A stretch of 64,000 bases of DNA from Hydrogenophilales bacterium CG12_big_fil_rev_8_21_14_0_65_61_21 (GTDB lineage: Bacteria; Pseudomonadota; Gammaproteobacteria; Burkholderiales; Thiobacillaceae), in NCBI GenBank assembly GCA_002782005.1, contig PFGT01000101.1, forward strand, positions 1 through 64,000. The letters run 5' to 3'. This document shows, in pieces, positions 30,587 through 40,235 of the stretch. Every line of letters begins with the position of its first letter. Position 1 is the stretch's first letter. The notes beneath the pieces are model-generated. The model was not told where the DNA came from. It worked only from the letters and a program-made list of their open reading frames with translations, and did no database searches. Position numbers and translations under genes: made by a program.

Positions 30587-33214
30587 TTACTCACAGAGTT
30601 TCGATTCGGCCCAGTTTACAACGGAGTTCAACGCCAGCGCCAAATGTTCCGGCTGCGTGCCGCCCGCCTGAGCCATGTCCGGGCGTCCGCCGCCTTTGCC
30701 GCCGACCTGCTGGGCTACAAAGTTGACCAGTTCGCCTGCCTTTATCTTGGCGGTGGCATCCGCCGTTACACCCGCAATCAGGCTCACCTTGCCATCGCTG
30801 ACCGAGGCCAGCACGATCACAGCGCTCTTGAGTTTGTCGCGTAGTTTGTCCATGGTCTCGCGCAAAGTCGCCACATCCGCGCCTTCGAGTTTGGCTGCCA
30901 GCACCTTTACACCGTTGATGTCTTGCGCTTGGGCGACCAGTTCATCGCCCTGAGCAGAAGCGAGTTTGGATTTCAGCGCGGCCAGTTCTTTTTCCAGCGA
31001 CTTCACATGATCGAGTACCTGCCCGATGCGTGCCGCCGCTTCTTGCGGTTGTGTCTTGACCGCATCGGCGACTTGCCGCAACTGTTGTTCCTGCCACTGT
31101 ACCAGCGCCAGCGCGCCCTCGCCGGTCACCGCCTCCACGCGCCGGATGCCGGCCGCTACGCCGCTCTCGGTGACGATCTTGAACAGGCCGATGTCGCCCG
31201 TGCGTTTGATATGCGTGCCGCCGCACAATTCGCGGCTTGAGCCGATGTCGATCACCCGCACTTCGTCGCCGTATTTTTCGCCGAACAGCATCATCGCGCC
31301 GGTCTTCTGCGCGTCTTCGATGCCCATCACCCGCGCCTGACAATCGGCATTGGCAAGAATTTCGGCATTCACTATCGCTTCTACTTGGCGTATCTCGGCA
31401 TCGGTCATCGGTTGGCTATGCACAAAGTCGAAACGGGTTTTGTCCTCATCCACTTGCGACCCCTTTTGGTGGACATGCTCGCCCAGCGTTTCGCGCAAGG
31501 CCTTGTGCATCAGGTGTGTTGCCGAGTGGTTGCGCATGGTGCGGTTACGCGCGGCGGCATTTACTCGCGCTTGCACAGCGTTGCCCAGGCTCAGTTTGCC
31601 GGTCTTCACTACGCCGTGATGGCCAAATACCGTGGCCTGTATCTTCTGCGTGTCCTCGACCGCAAAGATGCCGTTAGTGCCGCGCAACTCACCGCTGTCG
31701 CCGACCTGACCACCAGACTCGGCGTAGAACGGGGTGTCGTCCAACACCACTACGCCCATCTCGCCTTCGTTCAGCTCATTGACCAGCGTGCTGTCCTGGT
31801 ACAGCGCGAGGATATTGCCCTTGTGTTCCAGTGTGTCGTAACCGTGGAAAGTGGTCGCCTGGCCGTTGTATTCGAGGTTTGCCGCCATCTTGAATTTGCC
31901 CGCCGCGCGGGCGAGTTCTTTTTGTTGCGCCATTGCCTTCTCGAACGCAACAACATCGACCGCCACCCCATGCTCGCGGCACACGTCCTGCGTCAGGTCG
32001 AGCGGAAAGCCAAAGGTGTCGTGCAGCTTGAATGCCGTCTCGCCGTTGAATGTTTTGCTACCTGCCTTGTCCATCTCGGCCAGATCGGCATCGAGGATCG
32101 CCATGCCATTCTCAATGGTCGCAAAAAAACGCTCTTCTTCCAGCTTGAGTACGCCCTTGACGCGCACTTGCTCGGCGATGAGTTCGGGGTAAGCCGCGCC
32201 CATTTGTTCGGCGAGATCGGGCACCAGTTTGTAAAAGAATGCCTCACGCGCGCCCAGCTTGTAACCGTGACGAATGGCGCGACGGATGATGCGGCGCAGC
32301 ACATAACCGCGCCCTTCGTTGCCGGGAATCACGCCATCGGCGATGAGGAAGGAACAGGCGCGAATGTGGTCGGCCAGCACCTTTAGCGAGGGCGAATCGA
32401 GATCGGCGCAATGCGTTTCGCGCGCCGCCGCTTTGATGAGCGCCTGGAACAGATCAATCTCATAGTTGGCATGGACGCCTTGCAACACCGCCGAGATACG
32501 TTCCAGACCCATGCCGGTATCGACCGACGGCCTGGGGAGCGGATGCATCACGCCGGCCTCGTCGCGGTTGTACTGCATGAACACGTTGTTCCATATTTCG
32601 ATGTAGCGGTCGCCGTCTTCTTCGGGGGTGCCTGGTAGACCGCCGGGGATATGCGCGCCATGATCGTAGAAGATTTCGGTACACGGGCCGCACGGGCCGG
32701 TGTCGCCCATCATCCAGAAATTGTCTGAGGCATAACGCGCGCCTTTGTTGTCGCCGATGCGAATGACGCGATCCGCGCTGAGGCCGACCTCTTTGGTCCA
32801 GATGTCATATGCCTCGTCGTCTTCGGCATAGACGGTGACGTAGAGCTTGTCTGCGGGCAGCTTGAATATCTCGGTCAGCAACTCCCATGCGTACTTGATC
32901 GCATCGCGTTTGAAGTAATCGCCAAAGCTGAAATTGCCCAGCATCTCAAAGAAGGTGTGATGGCGCGCGGTATAACCGACGTTCTCCAGATCGTTGTGCT
33001 TGCCACCGGCGCGCACGCATTTCTGTGATGAAGTGGCGCGGGTATAAGGGCGTTTGTCGAAACCGAGGAAGACATCCTTGAACTGGTTCATGCCCGCGTT
33101 GGTGAACAGCAGCGTCGGGTCTTCGTGCGGCACCAGCGAACTGGAGGGGACGACGGTATGGCCCTTGGAGGCGAAGAAATCCAGGAACTTCTGGCGAATC
33201 TCACTGCTTTTCAT
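30587..33214 (-). CDS. alaS: Alanyl-tRNA synthetase
   Basis: [84 protein letters not shown] start moved from 33307 to MKSSE. Confidence 0.97.
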   Translation of the reverse strand: MKSSEIRQKFLDFFASKGHTVVPSSSLVPHEDPTLLFTNAGMNQFKDVFLGFDKRPYTRATSSQKCVRAGGKHNDLENVGYTARHHTFFEMLGNFSFGDYFKRDAIKYAWELLTEIFKLPADKLYVTVYAEDDEAYDIWTKEVGLSADRVIRIGDNKGARYASDNFWMMGDTGPCGPCTEIFYDHGAHIPGGLPGTPEEDGDRYIEIWNNVFMQYNRDEAGVMHPLPRPSVDTGMGLERISAVLQGVHANYEIDLFQALIKAAARETHCADLDSPSLKVLADHIRACSFLIADGVIPGNEGRGYVLRRIIRRAIRHGYKLGAREAFFYKLVPDLAEQMGAAYPELIAEQVRVKGVLKLEEERFFATIENGMAILDADLAEMDKAGSKTFNGETAFKLHDTFGFPLDLTQDVCREHGVAVDVVAFEKAMAQQKELARAAGKFKMAANLEYNGQATTFHGYDTLEHKGNILALYQDSTLVNELNEGEMGVVVLDDTPFYAESGGQVGDSGELRGTNGIFAVEDTQKIQATVFGHHGVVKTGKLSLGNAVQARVNAAARNRTMRNHSATHLMHKALRETLGEHVHQKGSQVDEDKTRFDFVHSQPMTDAEIRQVEAIVNAEILANADCQARVMGIEDAQKTGAMMLFGEKYGDEVRVIDIGSSRELCGGTHIKRTGDIGLFKIVTESGVAAGIRRVEAVTGEGALALVQWQEQQLRQVADAVKTQPQEAAARIGQVLDHVKSLEKELAALKSKLASAQGDELVAQAQDINGVKVLAAKLEGADVATLRETMDKLRDKLKSAVIVLASVSDGKVSLIAGVTADATAKIKAGELVNFVAQQVGGKGGGRPDMAQAGGTQPEHLALALNSVVNWAESKLCE

Positions 33215-33303
33215 ATGCTGAGCGGGGTTTGTGTAATTGCGCGATTGTAGCCAATGCCGGCCCGGAGTGGGAAAGCGAGCCGCCGTTAGCGCTGACTTCA
33301 GTG

Positions 33304-34362
33304 TCAATCCGCGTTGGTGTCGTAAATCTCGCGCCAGCGTTTGGCGCAGCGCATGAAGGCGGCGAGCACTTGCGGATCGAAGTGTCCCGGCATGGTGCGG
33401 CCGTCACCGACGGTGATGACCTCCATCGTCTTTTCATGTGCGAGGGCCGGCTTGTAAGGGCGCTTTGAGCGCAGCGTGTCGTAGATGTCGGCGATGTTCA
33501 TGATTCGCGCCGAGAGGGGGATTTCCTCGCCCTTCGACCCATTTGGATAGCCGCCGCCGTCCCAGCGCTCATGGTGGTTGAGCGCGATCTCGGCGCCCAT
33601 CTTGATGTATGGCGAGTTGCCCTTTTCGAGGATTTTCGCGCCATAGGTGGTATGACCCTTCATGATCGCCCATTCCTCCGGCGTGAAGCCGCCGGGTTTG
33701 AGCAGGATGGCGTCGGGAATGGCGATCTTGCCGATATCGTGCATCGGGCTGGCGTAGAAGAGCTGTTCGGTAAATTCATCGCCCAACCCCATCTCCTCGG
33801 CCATGTCGCGGCAGTAGTAGCTGATGCGCTGGACATGGTTGCCGGTCTCCTCATCCTTGAATTCCGCCGCCCGCACCATGGTGAGGATGGTGTCCCTGTA
33901 GGCCTCGCGCAACTCCTGGGTGCGCGCGGCCACCTGCTCTTCAAGGATGTGGTTGTGTTGTTCGAGAAACCGGCTGAACTCGCGCAGCCGCAGCAGGTTC
34001 CGCACCCGCACCCACAGCTCGGTGCGTTCAATCGGCTTGGTGAGAAACTCCTCGGCGCCCATCTGTAGGGCACGGATTTCCGACCCGCGATTGTCCGGCG
34101 TGCCAACCATGATAATGGGGATGGTCTTGGTTGCCGGGTCGAGCTTGAGTCGCCCGGCGACCTGGAACCCGTCGATGCCTGGCAGTATGACGTCAAGTAC
34201 GATCAGATCGGGCCGGAAGCCTGGGATAAACTTCAGCGCATCCTCGCCGTTGGTGGCCGTCTCGGTGACGTATCCCTCGGCCTTGAACAGCATCTCCAGT
34301 AGTTGCAGGCTGCGCGCATCGTTGTCGACGATAAGGATACGGGAGGGGTCTTCAGCCACCAT
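33304..34362 (-). CDS. Response regulator with REC and HD-GYP domains (RpfG family)
   Basis: REC ([35 protein letters not shown]); HD ([18 protein letters not shown]); GYP ([14 protein letters not shown]). Confidence 0.93.
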   Translation of the reverse strand: MVAEDPSRILIVDNDARSLQLLEMLFKAEGYVTETATNGEDALKFIPGFRPDLIVLDVILPGIDGFQVAGRLKLDPATKTIPIIMVGTPDNRGSEIRALQMGAEEFLTKPIERTELWVRVRNLLRLREFSRFLEQHNHILEEQVAARTQELREAYRDTILTMVRAAEFKDEETGNHVQRISYYCRDMAEEMGLGDEFTEQLFYASPMHDIGKIAIPDAILLKPGGFTPEEWAIMKGHTTYGAKILEKGNSPYIKMGAEIALNHHERWDGGGYPNGSKGEEIPLSARIMNIADIYDTLRSKRPYKPALAHEKTMEVITVGDGRTMPGHFDPQVLAAFMRCAKRWREIYDTNAD

Positions 34363-34546
34363 AAACCTCTTTGCAATGTGGATTCGGCGCCTCGTCACTT
34401 TCTGCTTGACGGTGCGACCGAAGTATAGACAACCGGGTAACAGTTATGTCGCGCTGCACGCCAGACGCAAATAATAGCCAATTGAAATGCTGTGGTATTT
34501 GCGGTAGATTAGCATCCTCTAATATTGAATTATGGGGTACAGAGCC

Positions 34547-34873
34547 ATGTTTAGCGCTTACGGTATCAAGGAAATCGATGTCGACTCTTTGAGTTCTAGC
34601 AAGGATGACATTCACCTGATCGATGTACGAACGGAAGCTGAGGTATTGGCAGGTGCGATTGCCGGCGCGATTCACATTCCGCTCCATTTGCTGCCCATTA
34701 AGGCGCACGAGATTCCTCAGGATCGGCCGGTGGTGATCTATTGTCGTACCGGAGCACGCTCGGCTCAGGCCTGTGCCTTCATGCAGCAAAAAGGCTACAC
34801 CAATATGCTCAATCTGGCCGGTGGCATCGCGGCCTGGGCGAGGTCCGGCAAGCCGATTGGCAAGATAGCCTGA
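34547..34873 (+). CDS. Single-domain rhodanese-like sulfurtransferase
   Basis: HLIDVRTEAEVLAGAIAGAIHIPL; active-site CRTGARS. Confidence 0.9.
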   Translation: MFSAYGIKEIDVDSLSSSKDDIHLIDVRTEAEVLAGAIAGAIHIPLHLLPIKAHEIPQDRPVVIYCRTGARSAQACAFMQQKGYTNMLNLAGGIAAWARSGKPIGKIA

Positions 34874-35031
34874 TCTCGACGCCGACTTGCGGCGGTCGGC
34901 ATCGAGACCAAAAGACGCGCAAGCCAGACGGCCATTGCAATCGTTCATCAACTGGTTTAATGTTGCCAGCGCAATTTAGAGGTATTCCACCGGTTAACGC
35001 TTAAATTCTTTACCAAGTAGAAGGAGCAGAA

Positions 35032-35259
35032 ATGAATTTTGATAAAGACCTCGACGCCCGCGGCCTGAACTGTCCGCTGCCTATCTTGCGTGCCAAGAAG
35101 ACGCTCAACGAACTAACCACTGGCCAGGTGCTGAAGATTCTCGCCACCGACCCAGGTTCTGTGAAAGATTTTTCCGCGTTTGCCAAACAAACGGGCAATG
35201 AACTGCTGACCTCCAGCGAAGCTGGTGGCGAGTACACCTTCTTCATCAAGAAGAAGTAA
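35032..35259 (+). CDS. tusA: TusA-family sulfur carrier
   Basis: LDARGLNCPLPILRAKKTLNELTTGQVLKILATDPGS; CPxP motif. Confidence 0.93.
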   Translation: MNFDKDLDARGLNCPLPILRAKKTLNELTTGQVLKILATDPGSVKDFSAFAKQTGNELLTSSEAGGEYTFFIKKK

Positions 35260-35366
35260 GCTCGGAGCAATTGCCAGAAGGGGCCTCGTCATGAGGCCCT
35301 GTTTACGTCGAATGCCCATGCGGCAAGCCGTACAAGTTGTCCAACCCAATTCAAAGAGGTGGAGAG

Positions 35367-35876
35367 ATGGAAGAGAAAAAACTCGCGATTATCGCAACCA
35401 AGGGTACCCTGGACTGGGCCTATCCCCCATACATCCTGGCCTCCACGGCGGCGGCCCTCGGCTATGAAGTTCAGATTTTCTTCACCTTCTATGGTCTGCA
35501 ACTGGTACGCAAGGACCTTAGCGGCCTGAGAGTCAGCCCCATCGGCAACCCCGGTATGCCCATGAAGATGCCCTTCGGCCCCAAATGGTTCCGCGGCATC
35601 AACTGGAATATCCCCAATGCCATCCAGTGCCTCATCCCCGGCTATGAAACGCTGGCAACATCGCTGATGAAACAGACCATCGCCAATAATGGCGTGGCCA
35701 GCATCCCCGAGCTGCGCGAACTGTGTCAGGAAGCCGAGGTGAAATTCATCGCCTGCCAGATGACCGTCGAGCTGTTCGGTTTCTCGCATAGTGATTTCAT
35801 CGATGGTATGGAATTCGGCGGCGCCGCCACCTTCTTCGAATTTGCCGGCGAGTCGGATGTTTGCCTGTACATCTGA
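35367..35876 (+). CDS. DsrE2-like DsrE/DsrF/DrsH-family protein
   Basis: KLAIIATKGTLDWAYPPYILASTAAALGYEVQIFFTFYGLQLVRKDL, FIACQMTVELFGF; directly follows rhodanese-tusA. Confidence 0.88.
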   Translation: MEEKKLAIIATKGTLDWAYPPYILASTAAALGYEVQIFFTFYGLQLVRKDLSGLRVSPIGNPGMPMKMPFGPKWFRGINWNIPNAIQCLIPGYETLATSLMKQTIANNGVASIPELRELCQEAEVKFIACQMTVELFGFSHSDFIDGMEFGGAATFFEFAGESDVCLYI

Positions 35877-35902
35877 TCCAGCAGGGTAATGCTCCACAGT
35901 AC

Positions 35903-35932
35903 AAAACCGCCTAATTAGGGCGGTTTTTTTTT
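35903..35932 (+). terminator. Intrinsic terminator after dsrE2-like gene
   Basis: AAAACCGCC-TAATTA-GGGCGGTTTTTTTTT. Confidence 0.9.
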
Positions 35933-36074
35933 GGCTGCGCCGCAGATAGCTAATGGCCTGGAAGATAAGCATATTCTTATACTGTTCTGTTTGTTGCAGA
36001 TTAAATATCAGCCGGCTACCATGACCCGCGCTTTACTTTTTATTACGCAATCACCTTGAGGCGGAGACATTTAA

Positions 36075-37382
36075 ATGACGTTTAACAAACTTGCAATTGC
36101 CCTGGCCGTAGCCGGAGTTTCAACCGGCGCCTATGCCACCAACGGTATGAATATGGAGGGTTATGGCCCCATTTCGACCAGCATGGGCGGCACATCTTTT
36201 GCTTATGACAATGGTACGGGTGCGATGGCTGGTAACCCGGCGACCCTGGGGCTGATGACCGACGGTTCCCATTTGGACGTAGCTGTAGGCGTATTACAGC
36301 CCGATATCACAGTGCAAGGTGGCCAGAGTTCGACCGCTACCTCATTTCTTATGCCGGCCATCGGCTGGGTCAAGAAGAATGGCAATCTGGCCTATGGCGC
36401 GGGCATGTTCGCCCAGGGCGGCATGGGTACGGACTATGCGCAGGGTATCGATGGCCAACCCGAGCGCTCCGAGTTAGGCGTCGGCCGTTTGATTTTTCCC
36501 GTGGCATTCCAGGCCACTCCCGACTTGGTGGTCGGCGGTTCGATCGATTTCGTCTGGGCGATGATGGACCTTAGAATGGCCATGCCGCTGCAAAATATGG
36601 CTGGCCTGATTACCCCGACCGGACAGGGTAACGGCACCATCTTGGGCGCGCTGGGCGGCATGATGCAGTCCGGTGCCTACACCAATGCCCGTCTCGATTT
36701 CAGCGACAATAACGACTTCACTGGTAAGGCCCGCGGTTTCGGTTACGCCGGCAAGCTGGGCCTGACCTACAAGGCCTCGCCGACCGTGACCATCGGCGCG
36801 GTGTATGAGTCGAAGACCTCCCTGGGCGACATGAAGACGCCCGATACCGGTGCCACCATGATCGTTACCGGCGTGGGTCCGACCCAGGCCATTCCGGGCA
36901 AGATTACGATACGCGATTTCCAGTGGCCAGAGATGTTTGGCCTAGGTATCGCCGTGCAGGCTACGCCTGACTTGATGGTGGCCGCAGATGTCAAGCACAT
37001 CGGCTGGTCCGGCGTCATGGAGAACTTCACCATGACCTATGCCGCCTTTGGCGATAACGTCACGTTCGCGTTGCCACAAAATTGGGAAGATCAGACCGTA
37101 TTGAGTCTGGGCGGCGCCTATAAGGTGAATAATGCGCTGACCCTGCGTGCCGGTGCCAATCTTGCCGACAATCCGGTTCCGGACGCCACGATGCACTATT
37201 TGTTCCCGGCTATCATCAAGAATCACTACACGGCCGGCCTGGGCTATGTCATCGACCCGGCATCCGAGGTGAACGTCTCGCTGGTTTATGCACCCAAGGT
37301 CACTCAGACCAATTCGACCTTCGGTTATACCGTTACCCACAGCCAGACCAACTGGCAGTTGATGTACAGCCGCAAGTTCTGA
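36075..37382 (+). CDS. OmpP1/FadL-family outer membrane transporter
   Basis: Signal peptide, NGMNMEGYGPISTSMGGTSFAYDNGTGAMAGNPATLGL; beta-rich, C-terminal aromatic SRKF. Confidence 0.88.
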   Translation: MTFNKLAIALAVAGVSTGAYATNGMNMEGYGPISTSMGGTSFAYDNGTGAMAGNPATLGLMTDGSHLDVAVGVLQPDITVQGGQSSTATSFLMPAIGWVKKNGNLAYGAGMFAQGGMGTDYAQGIDGQPERSELGVGRLIFPVAFQATPDLVVGGSIDFVWAMMDLRMAMPLQNMAGLITPTGQGNGTILGALGGMMQSGAYTNARLDFSDNNDFTGKARGFGYAGKLGLTYKASPTVTIGAVYESKTSLGDMKTPDTGATMIVTGVGPTQAIPGKITIRDFQWPEMFGLGIAVQATPDLMVAADVKHIGWSGVMENFTMTYAAFGDNVTFALPQNWEDQTVLSLGGAYKVNNALTLRAGANLADNPVPDATMHYLFPAIIKNHYTAGLGYVIDPASEVNVSLVYAPKVTQTNSTFGYTVTHSQTNWQLMYSRKF

Positions 37383-37402
37383 TTACTGAAGTCGCTTGAT
37401 CG

Positions 37403-37439
37403 ATGGGGCCGGCCTGTTTGGGTTGGCCCCATTTTATTT
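37403..37439 (+). terminator. Intrinsic terminator after fadL-like gene
   Basis: TGGGGCC ... GGCCCCA followed by TTTTATTT. Confidence 0.75.
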
Positions 37440-37446
37440 GGTTTGG

Positions 37447-37615
37447 CTAGGAGCCTGTCGGACTTATGGGGATCGAAGCGAAAAGTCGGCTGGGCGAAGA
37501 CAGATTTTGCCGATTTTGCCGGTCAATAGTCGTTCTATTGACCAAAAAAGCGGTGAAAGATGGACCGCTCAGGCGGATTTGCAGCCGATTCATCATAAGT
37601 CCGATAGGCTCCTAG
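37447..37615. mobile_element. MITE-like non-autonomous element (161 bp, 37451-37611) with CTAG flanks
   Basis: TIRs GAGCCTGTCGGACTTATG / CATAAGTCCGATAGGCTC (17 of 18), CTAG at both boundaries, central perfect hairpin GGTCAATAG-TCGTT-CTATTGACC at 37521-37543. Confidence 0.75.
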
Positions 37616-38347
37616 TTCGCTCGGCAGATCGGGTTGGGACCGGGATTGGCTAAAGCGGCCGACCAGCATCTGCCGTTTACTGGCAAAGCCAGGCGTCTTT
37701 TCTACGCTGAAACCGGCTTGTTGCAGCCCTGTCCTGACCGTAGCCGAGACGCTCCAGGTGGCGACAGTGGCGTCGGTATTGGCCAGCCGACCGATCTGAC
37801 CGAGAACGTCGGCTGACCAGAGGTCCGGGTTTTTGCCTGGTGCGAAACCATCCAGATAAACCGCATCGACCCTGGCCTGGAGTTGGGTCAACACCTTGGC
37901 GGCATCGCCCAATAGCAAGGTCAGTACCAACCGGCCGCCGGCAAACTCGATGCGGTGCAAGCCGGGCGTTAAAGTCGGCCAGTGGGCGCGTAGTTCGGCG
38001 GCGAGTTCGACGAACTCCGGCCAGGCGGCCTGGATGACGGTCAGATCGTCAGCCCGGAATGGGTGCTTCTCCACCGATAGATAGTGCAGCCGCCGGCAGG
38101 CTTGCGGGTCATCGCGCCAGGCTTGCCAGGTGGCCAGGAAATTGAGGCTGGCGCCGAAGCCGGTTTCCAGGATGGCGAAGTGGTCTCGGTCGCGCCAGCG
38201 TTCCGGCAGGCGATTACCGGCCAGAAAGACGTGGCGGGCCTGGCCGGGGCCGCCGCCATCGGAATGGTAGATGTCGCCATATTGAATGGAAAACGGGATG
38301 CCGTTCTCGGAAAAGGCCAGGGTGGCGGGGACCAACGGTTCGTACAT
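37535..38347 (-). CDS. mnmC: MnmC-type tRNA nm5s2U methyltransferase domain (no FAD oxidase domain), C-terminus encoded by the MITE
   Basis: FSIQYGDIYHSDGGGPGQARHVFLAGNRLPERW, AILETGFGASLNFL, DAVYLDGFAPGKNPDLW, GFASKRQMLVGRF; no FAD-binding domain follows. Confidence 0.85.
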   Translation of the reverse strand: MYEPLVPATLAFSENGIPFSIQYGDIYHSDGGGPGQARHVFLAGNRLPERWRDRDHFAILETGFGASLNFLATWQAWRDDPQACRRLHYLSVEKHPFRADDLTVIQAAWPEFVELAAELRAHWPTLTPGLHRIEFAGGRLVLTLLLGDAAKVLTQLQARVDAVYLDGFAPGKNPDLWSADVLGQIGRLANTDATVATWSVSATVRTGLQQAGFSVEKTPGFASKRQMLVGRFSQSRSQPDLPSELGAYRTYDESAANPPERSIFHRFFGQ

Positions 38348-38443
38348 GATCTATGGTACGGCTTCAGAAAAGGGCAATGGCTAACGTTTTGCCACGAATG
38401 AGCACGTTAGAATAGCGCTGTTTCGACCCAGTAGCGACGCGCC

Positions 38444-40117
38444 GTGATCCATCTTGTTCTGTGCTGGCATTTTCACCAGCCCGATTATCGTACCGAAGAT
38501 GGGCAATATTTTCTGCCCTGGACCTACCTCCATGCCATCAAGGACTACGCAGACATGGCGGCGCACCTCGAAGCGCGGCCCGAGATGCAGGCGGTGGTCA
38601 ATTTTGTCCCCACCTTACTCGAACAACTGGACGATTATGTCGAACAGTTCCGTAGCGGCGTAATCCGCGACCCGCTCCTGGCCGCCCTGGCCGAGCCGAA
38701 CCTGGAGGGTATGAACATCGAGGCACGGCGCCAGTTGGTCACCGCTTGCTTCAGGCTAAATTTCCCGACCATGCTGGACCCCTTTCCGGGCTATCGCCGG
38801 CTGCAACGACTCTGGCAGGGGCTGAAAGAAGACGGAGAACCGGCCATCGATTACCTGTCCGGGCAATACCTGGCCGACCTGGTGACCTGGTATCACCTCG
38901 CCTGGACCGGCGAGACCCTGCGCCGGGAGCATGGCTGGCTGGTTCACTTGCTGGATAAGGGCAGCGGTTTCAGCCTGGAAGATCGCCAGCAGTTGTTCCG
39001 CCTGATCGGCGAGGTCATTGCTGATCTGGTACCGCGTTTTAAGGCCCTGGAGGCCAAGGGCCAGATCGAGTTGTCGGCGACCCCGCATAGTCACCCGATC
39101 GGGCCGCTTCTGCTCGATTTCCAGGCGGCGCGCGAGGCGCGGCCAGGGTTGTCGTTGCCGGCCAGCGCTGGCTATCCCGGCGGCGCGGAGCGCTTTGGGG
39201 TCCATATCCGCGCAGCGCAGGAGGTCCATAGCGACCATTTCGGTAAACGGCCACAAGGTTTTTGGCCGGCCGAAGGCGGCATCTCGACGCCGGTGCTTGA
39301 ACTGTTTTCCAGGGCGAGTGTCCGCTGGGCGGCCAGCGGCGAAGGCGTGTTGCGCCACAGCCTGCGCGCGGCCGGCCTGGACGCCGCCCATCCGGCTCCA
39401 TGGCTGTATAGTCCCTGCCGCCTACCGGGCCAGAGCACGGCCTGTTTCTTCCGCGACGATTACCTGTCCGACCTGATCGGCTTCGAATATAAGGGCTGGT
39501 TCGCCGAGGACTCGGTGCGTCATTTCATCCATGCGTTGGACGAACGCGAACGCAATTCCAGCATCCCCGATCCGGTGGTGACGGTGATCCTGGATGGCGA
39601 AAACGCCTGGGAGTACTACCCTTACAATGGCTGGTATTTCCTGTCCGAACTGTATCAAGCCTTGGCTGAGCACCCGACGATCCGGGTGACGACCTTCTCG
39701 GATTATTTAGACCTTTTTCCGGACAACGTAGCGGCCTTGCCGGTCATGACCGCCGGCAGTTGGGTCTATGGTGATTTCACCACCTGGATGGGCGATCCCG
39801 CCAAAAATCGGGCCTGGGATATGTTGTGCGTGGCCAAGCTGGCTTATGACGAGCGCCTGGCAAGCGGCAGCTTGCCGAAGGACGTCGAGCGGCAGGCGGA
39901 GATGCAGCTTCGCTCTTGCGAGAGTTCAGACTGGTTCTGGTGGTTTGGCGATTACAACCCTGGCGATAGCGTTGAGGCCTTCGACAGGCTTTACCGGAGC
40001 AAGCTGAAGCGGCTTTATCACCTGCTAGGCCTGCCCGTTCCGGCCGTCCTGTATGTGCCGCTCTGCCAGGGCGGTGGCCCGGTTGAGGCCGGCGGAGTGA
40101 TGCGTCGGGGCGGTTGA
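38444..40117 (+). CDS. Glycoside hydrolase family 57 protein (GTG start)
   Basis: MIHLVLCWHFHQPDYR, GFWPAEGGISTPVLELF, VTVILDGENAWEYYPYNG. Confidence 0.9.
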   Translation: MIHLVLCWHFHQPDYRTEDGQYFLPWTYLHAIKDYADMAAHLEARPEMQAVVNFVPTLLEQLDDYVEQFRSGVIRDPLLAALAEPNLEGMNIEARRQLVTACFRLNFPTMLDPFPGYRRLQRLWQGLKEDGEPAIDYLSGQYLADLVTWYHLAWTGETLRREHGWLVHLLDKGSGFSLEDRQQLFRLIGEVIADLVPRFKALEAKGQIELSATPHSHPIGPLLLDFQAAREARPGLSLPASAGYPGGAERFGVHIRAAQEVHSDHFGKRPQGFWPAEGGISTPVLELFSRASVRWAASGEGVLRHSLRAAGLDAAHPAPWLYSPCRLPGQSTACFFRDDYLSDLIGFEYKGWFAEDSVRHFIHALDERERNSSIPDPVVTVILDGENAWEYYPYNGWYFLSELYQALAEHPTIRVTTFSDYLDLFPDNVAALPVMTAGSWVYGDFTTWMGDPAKNRAWDMLCVAKLAYDERLASGSLPKDVERQAEMQLRSCESSDWFWWFGDYNPGDSVEAFDRLYRSKLKRLYHLLGLPVPAVLYVPLCQGGGPVEAGGVMRRGG

Positions 40118-40235
40118 TTGGCATCGGGCGCAATTGGCACGGCCGGGCCATTCATGAGAAGATCGCTACATTGTAATGAACGCCAATGTGGTTGGGCTGC
40201 GTTTCGAACCCTGCCTCTGGACCAGATAATCCAAT

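Noticed and set aside
34874-34907. Hairpin TCTCGACGCCGAC...GTCGGCATCGAGA after the rhodanese gene
   Set aside because: Good stem but no T-tract; function unclear, so not called a terminator.
35278-35302. Hairpin GGGGCCTC-GTCAT-GAGGCCCT between tusA and dsrE2 as a terminator
   Set aside because: Followed only by GTTTAC, a weak T-tract; may be partial attenuation but not firm enough to annotate.
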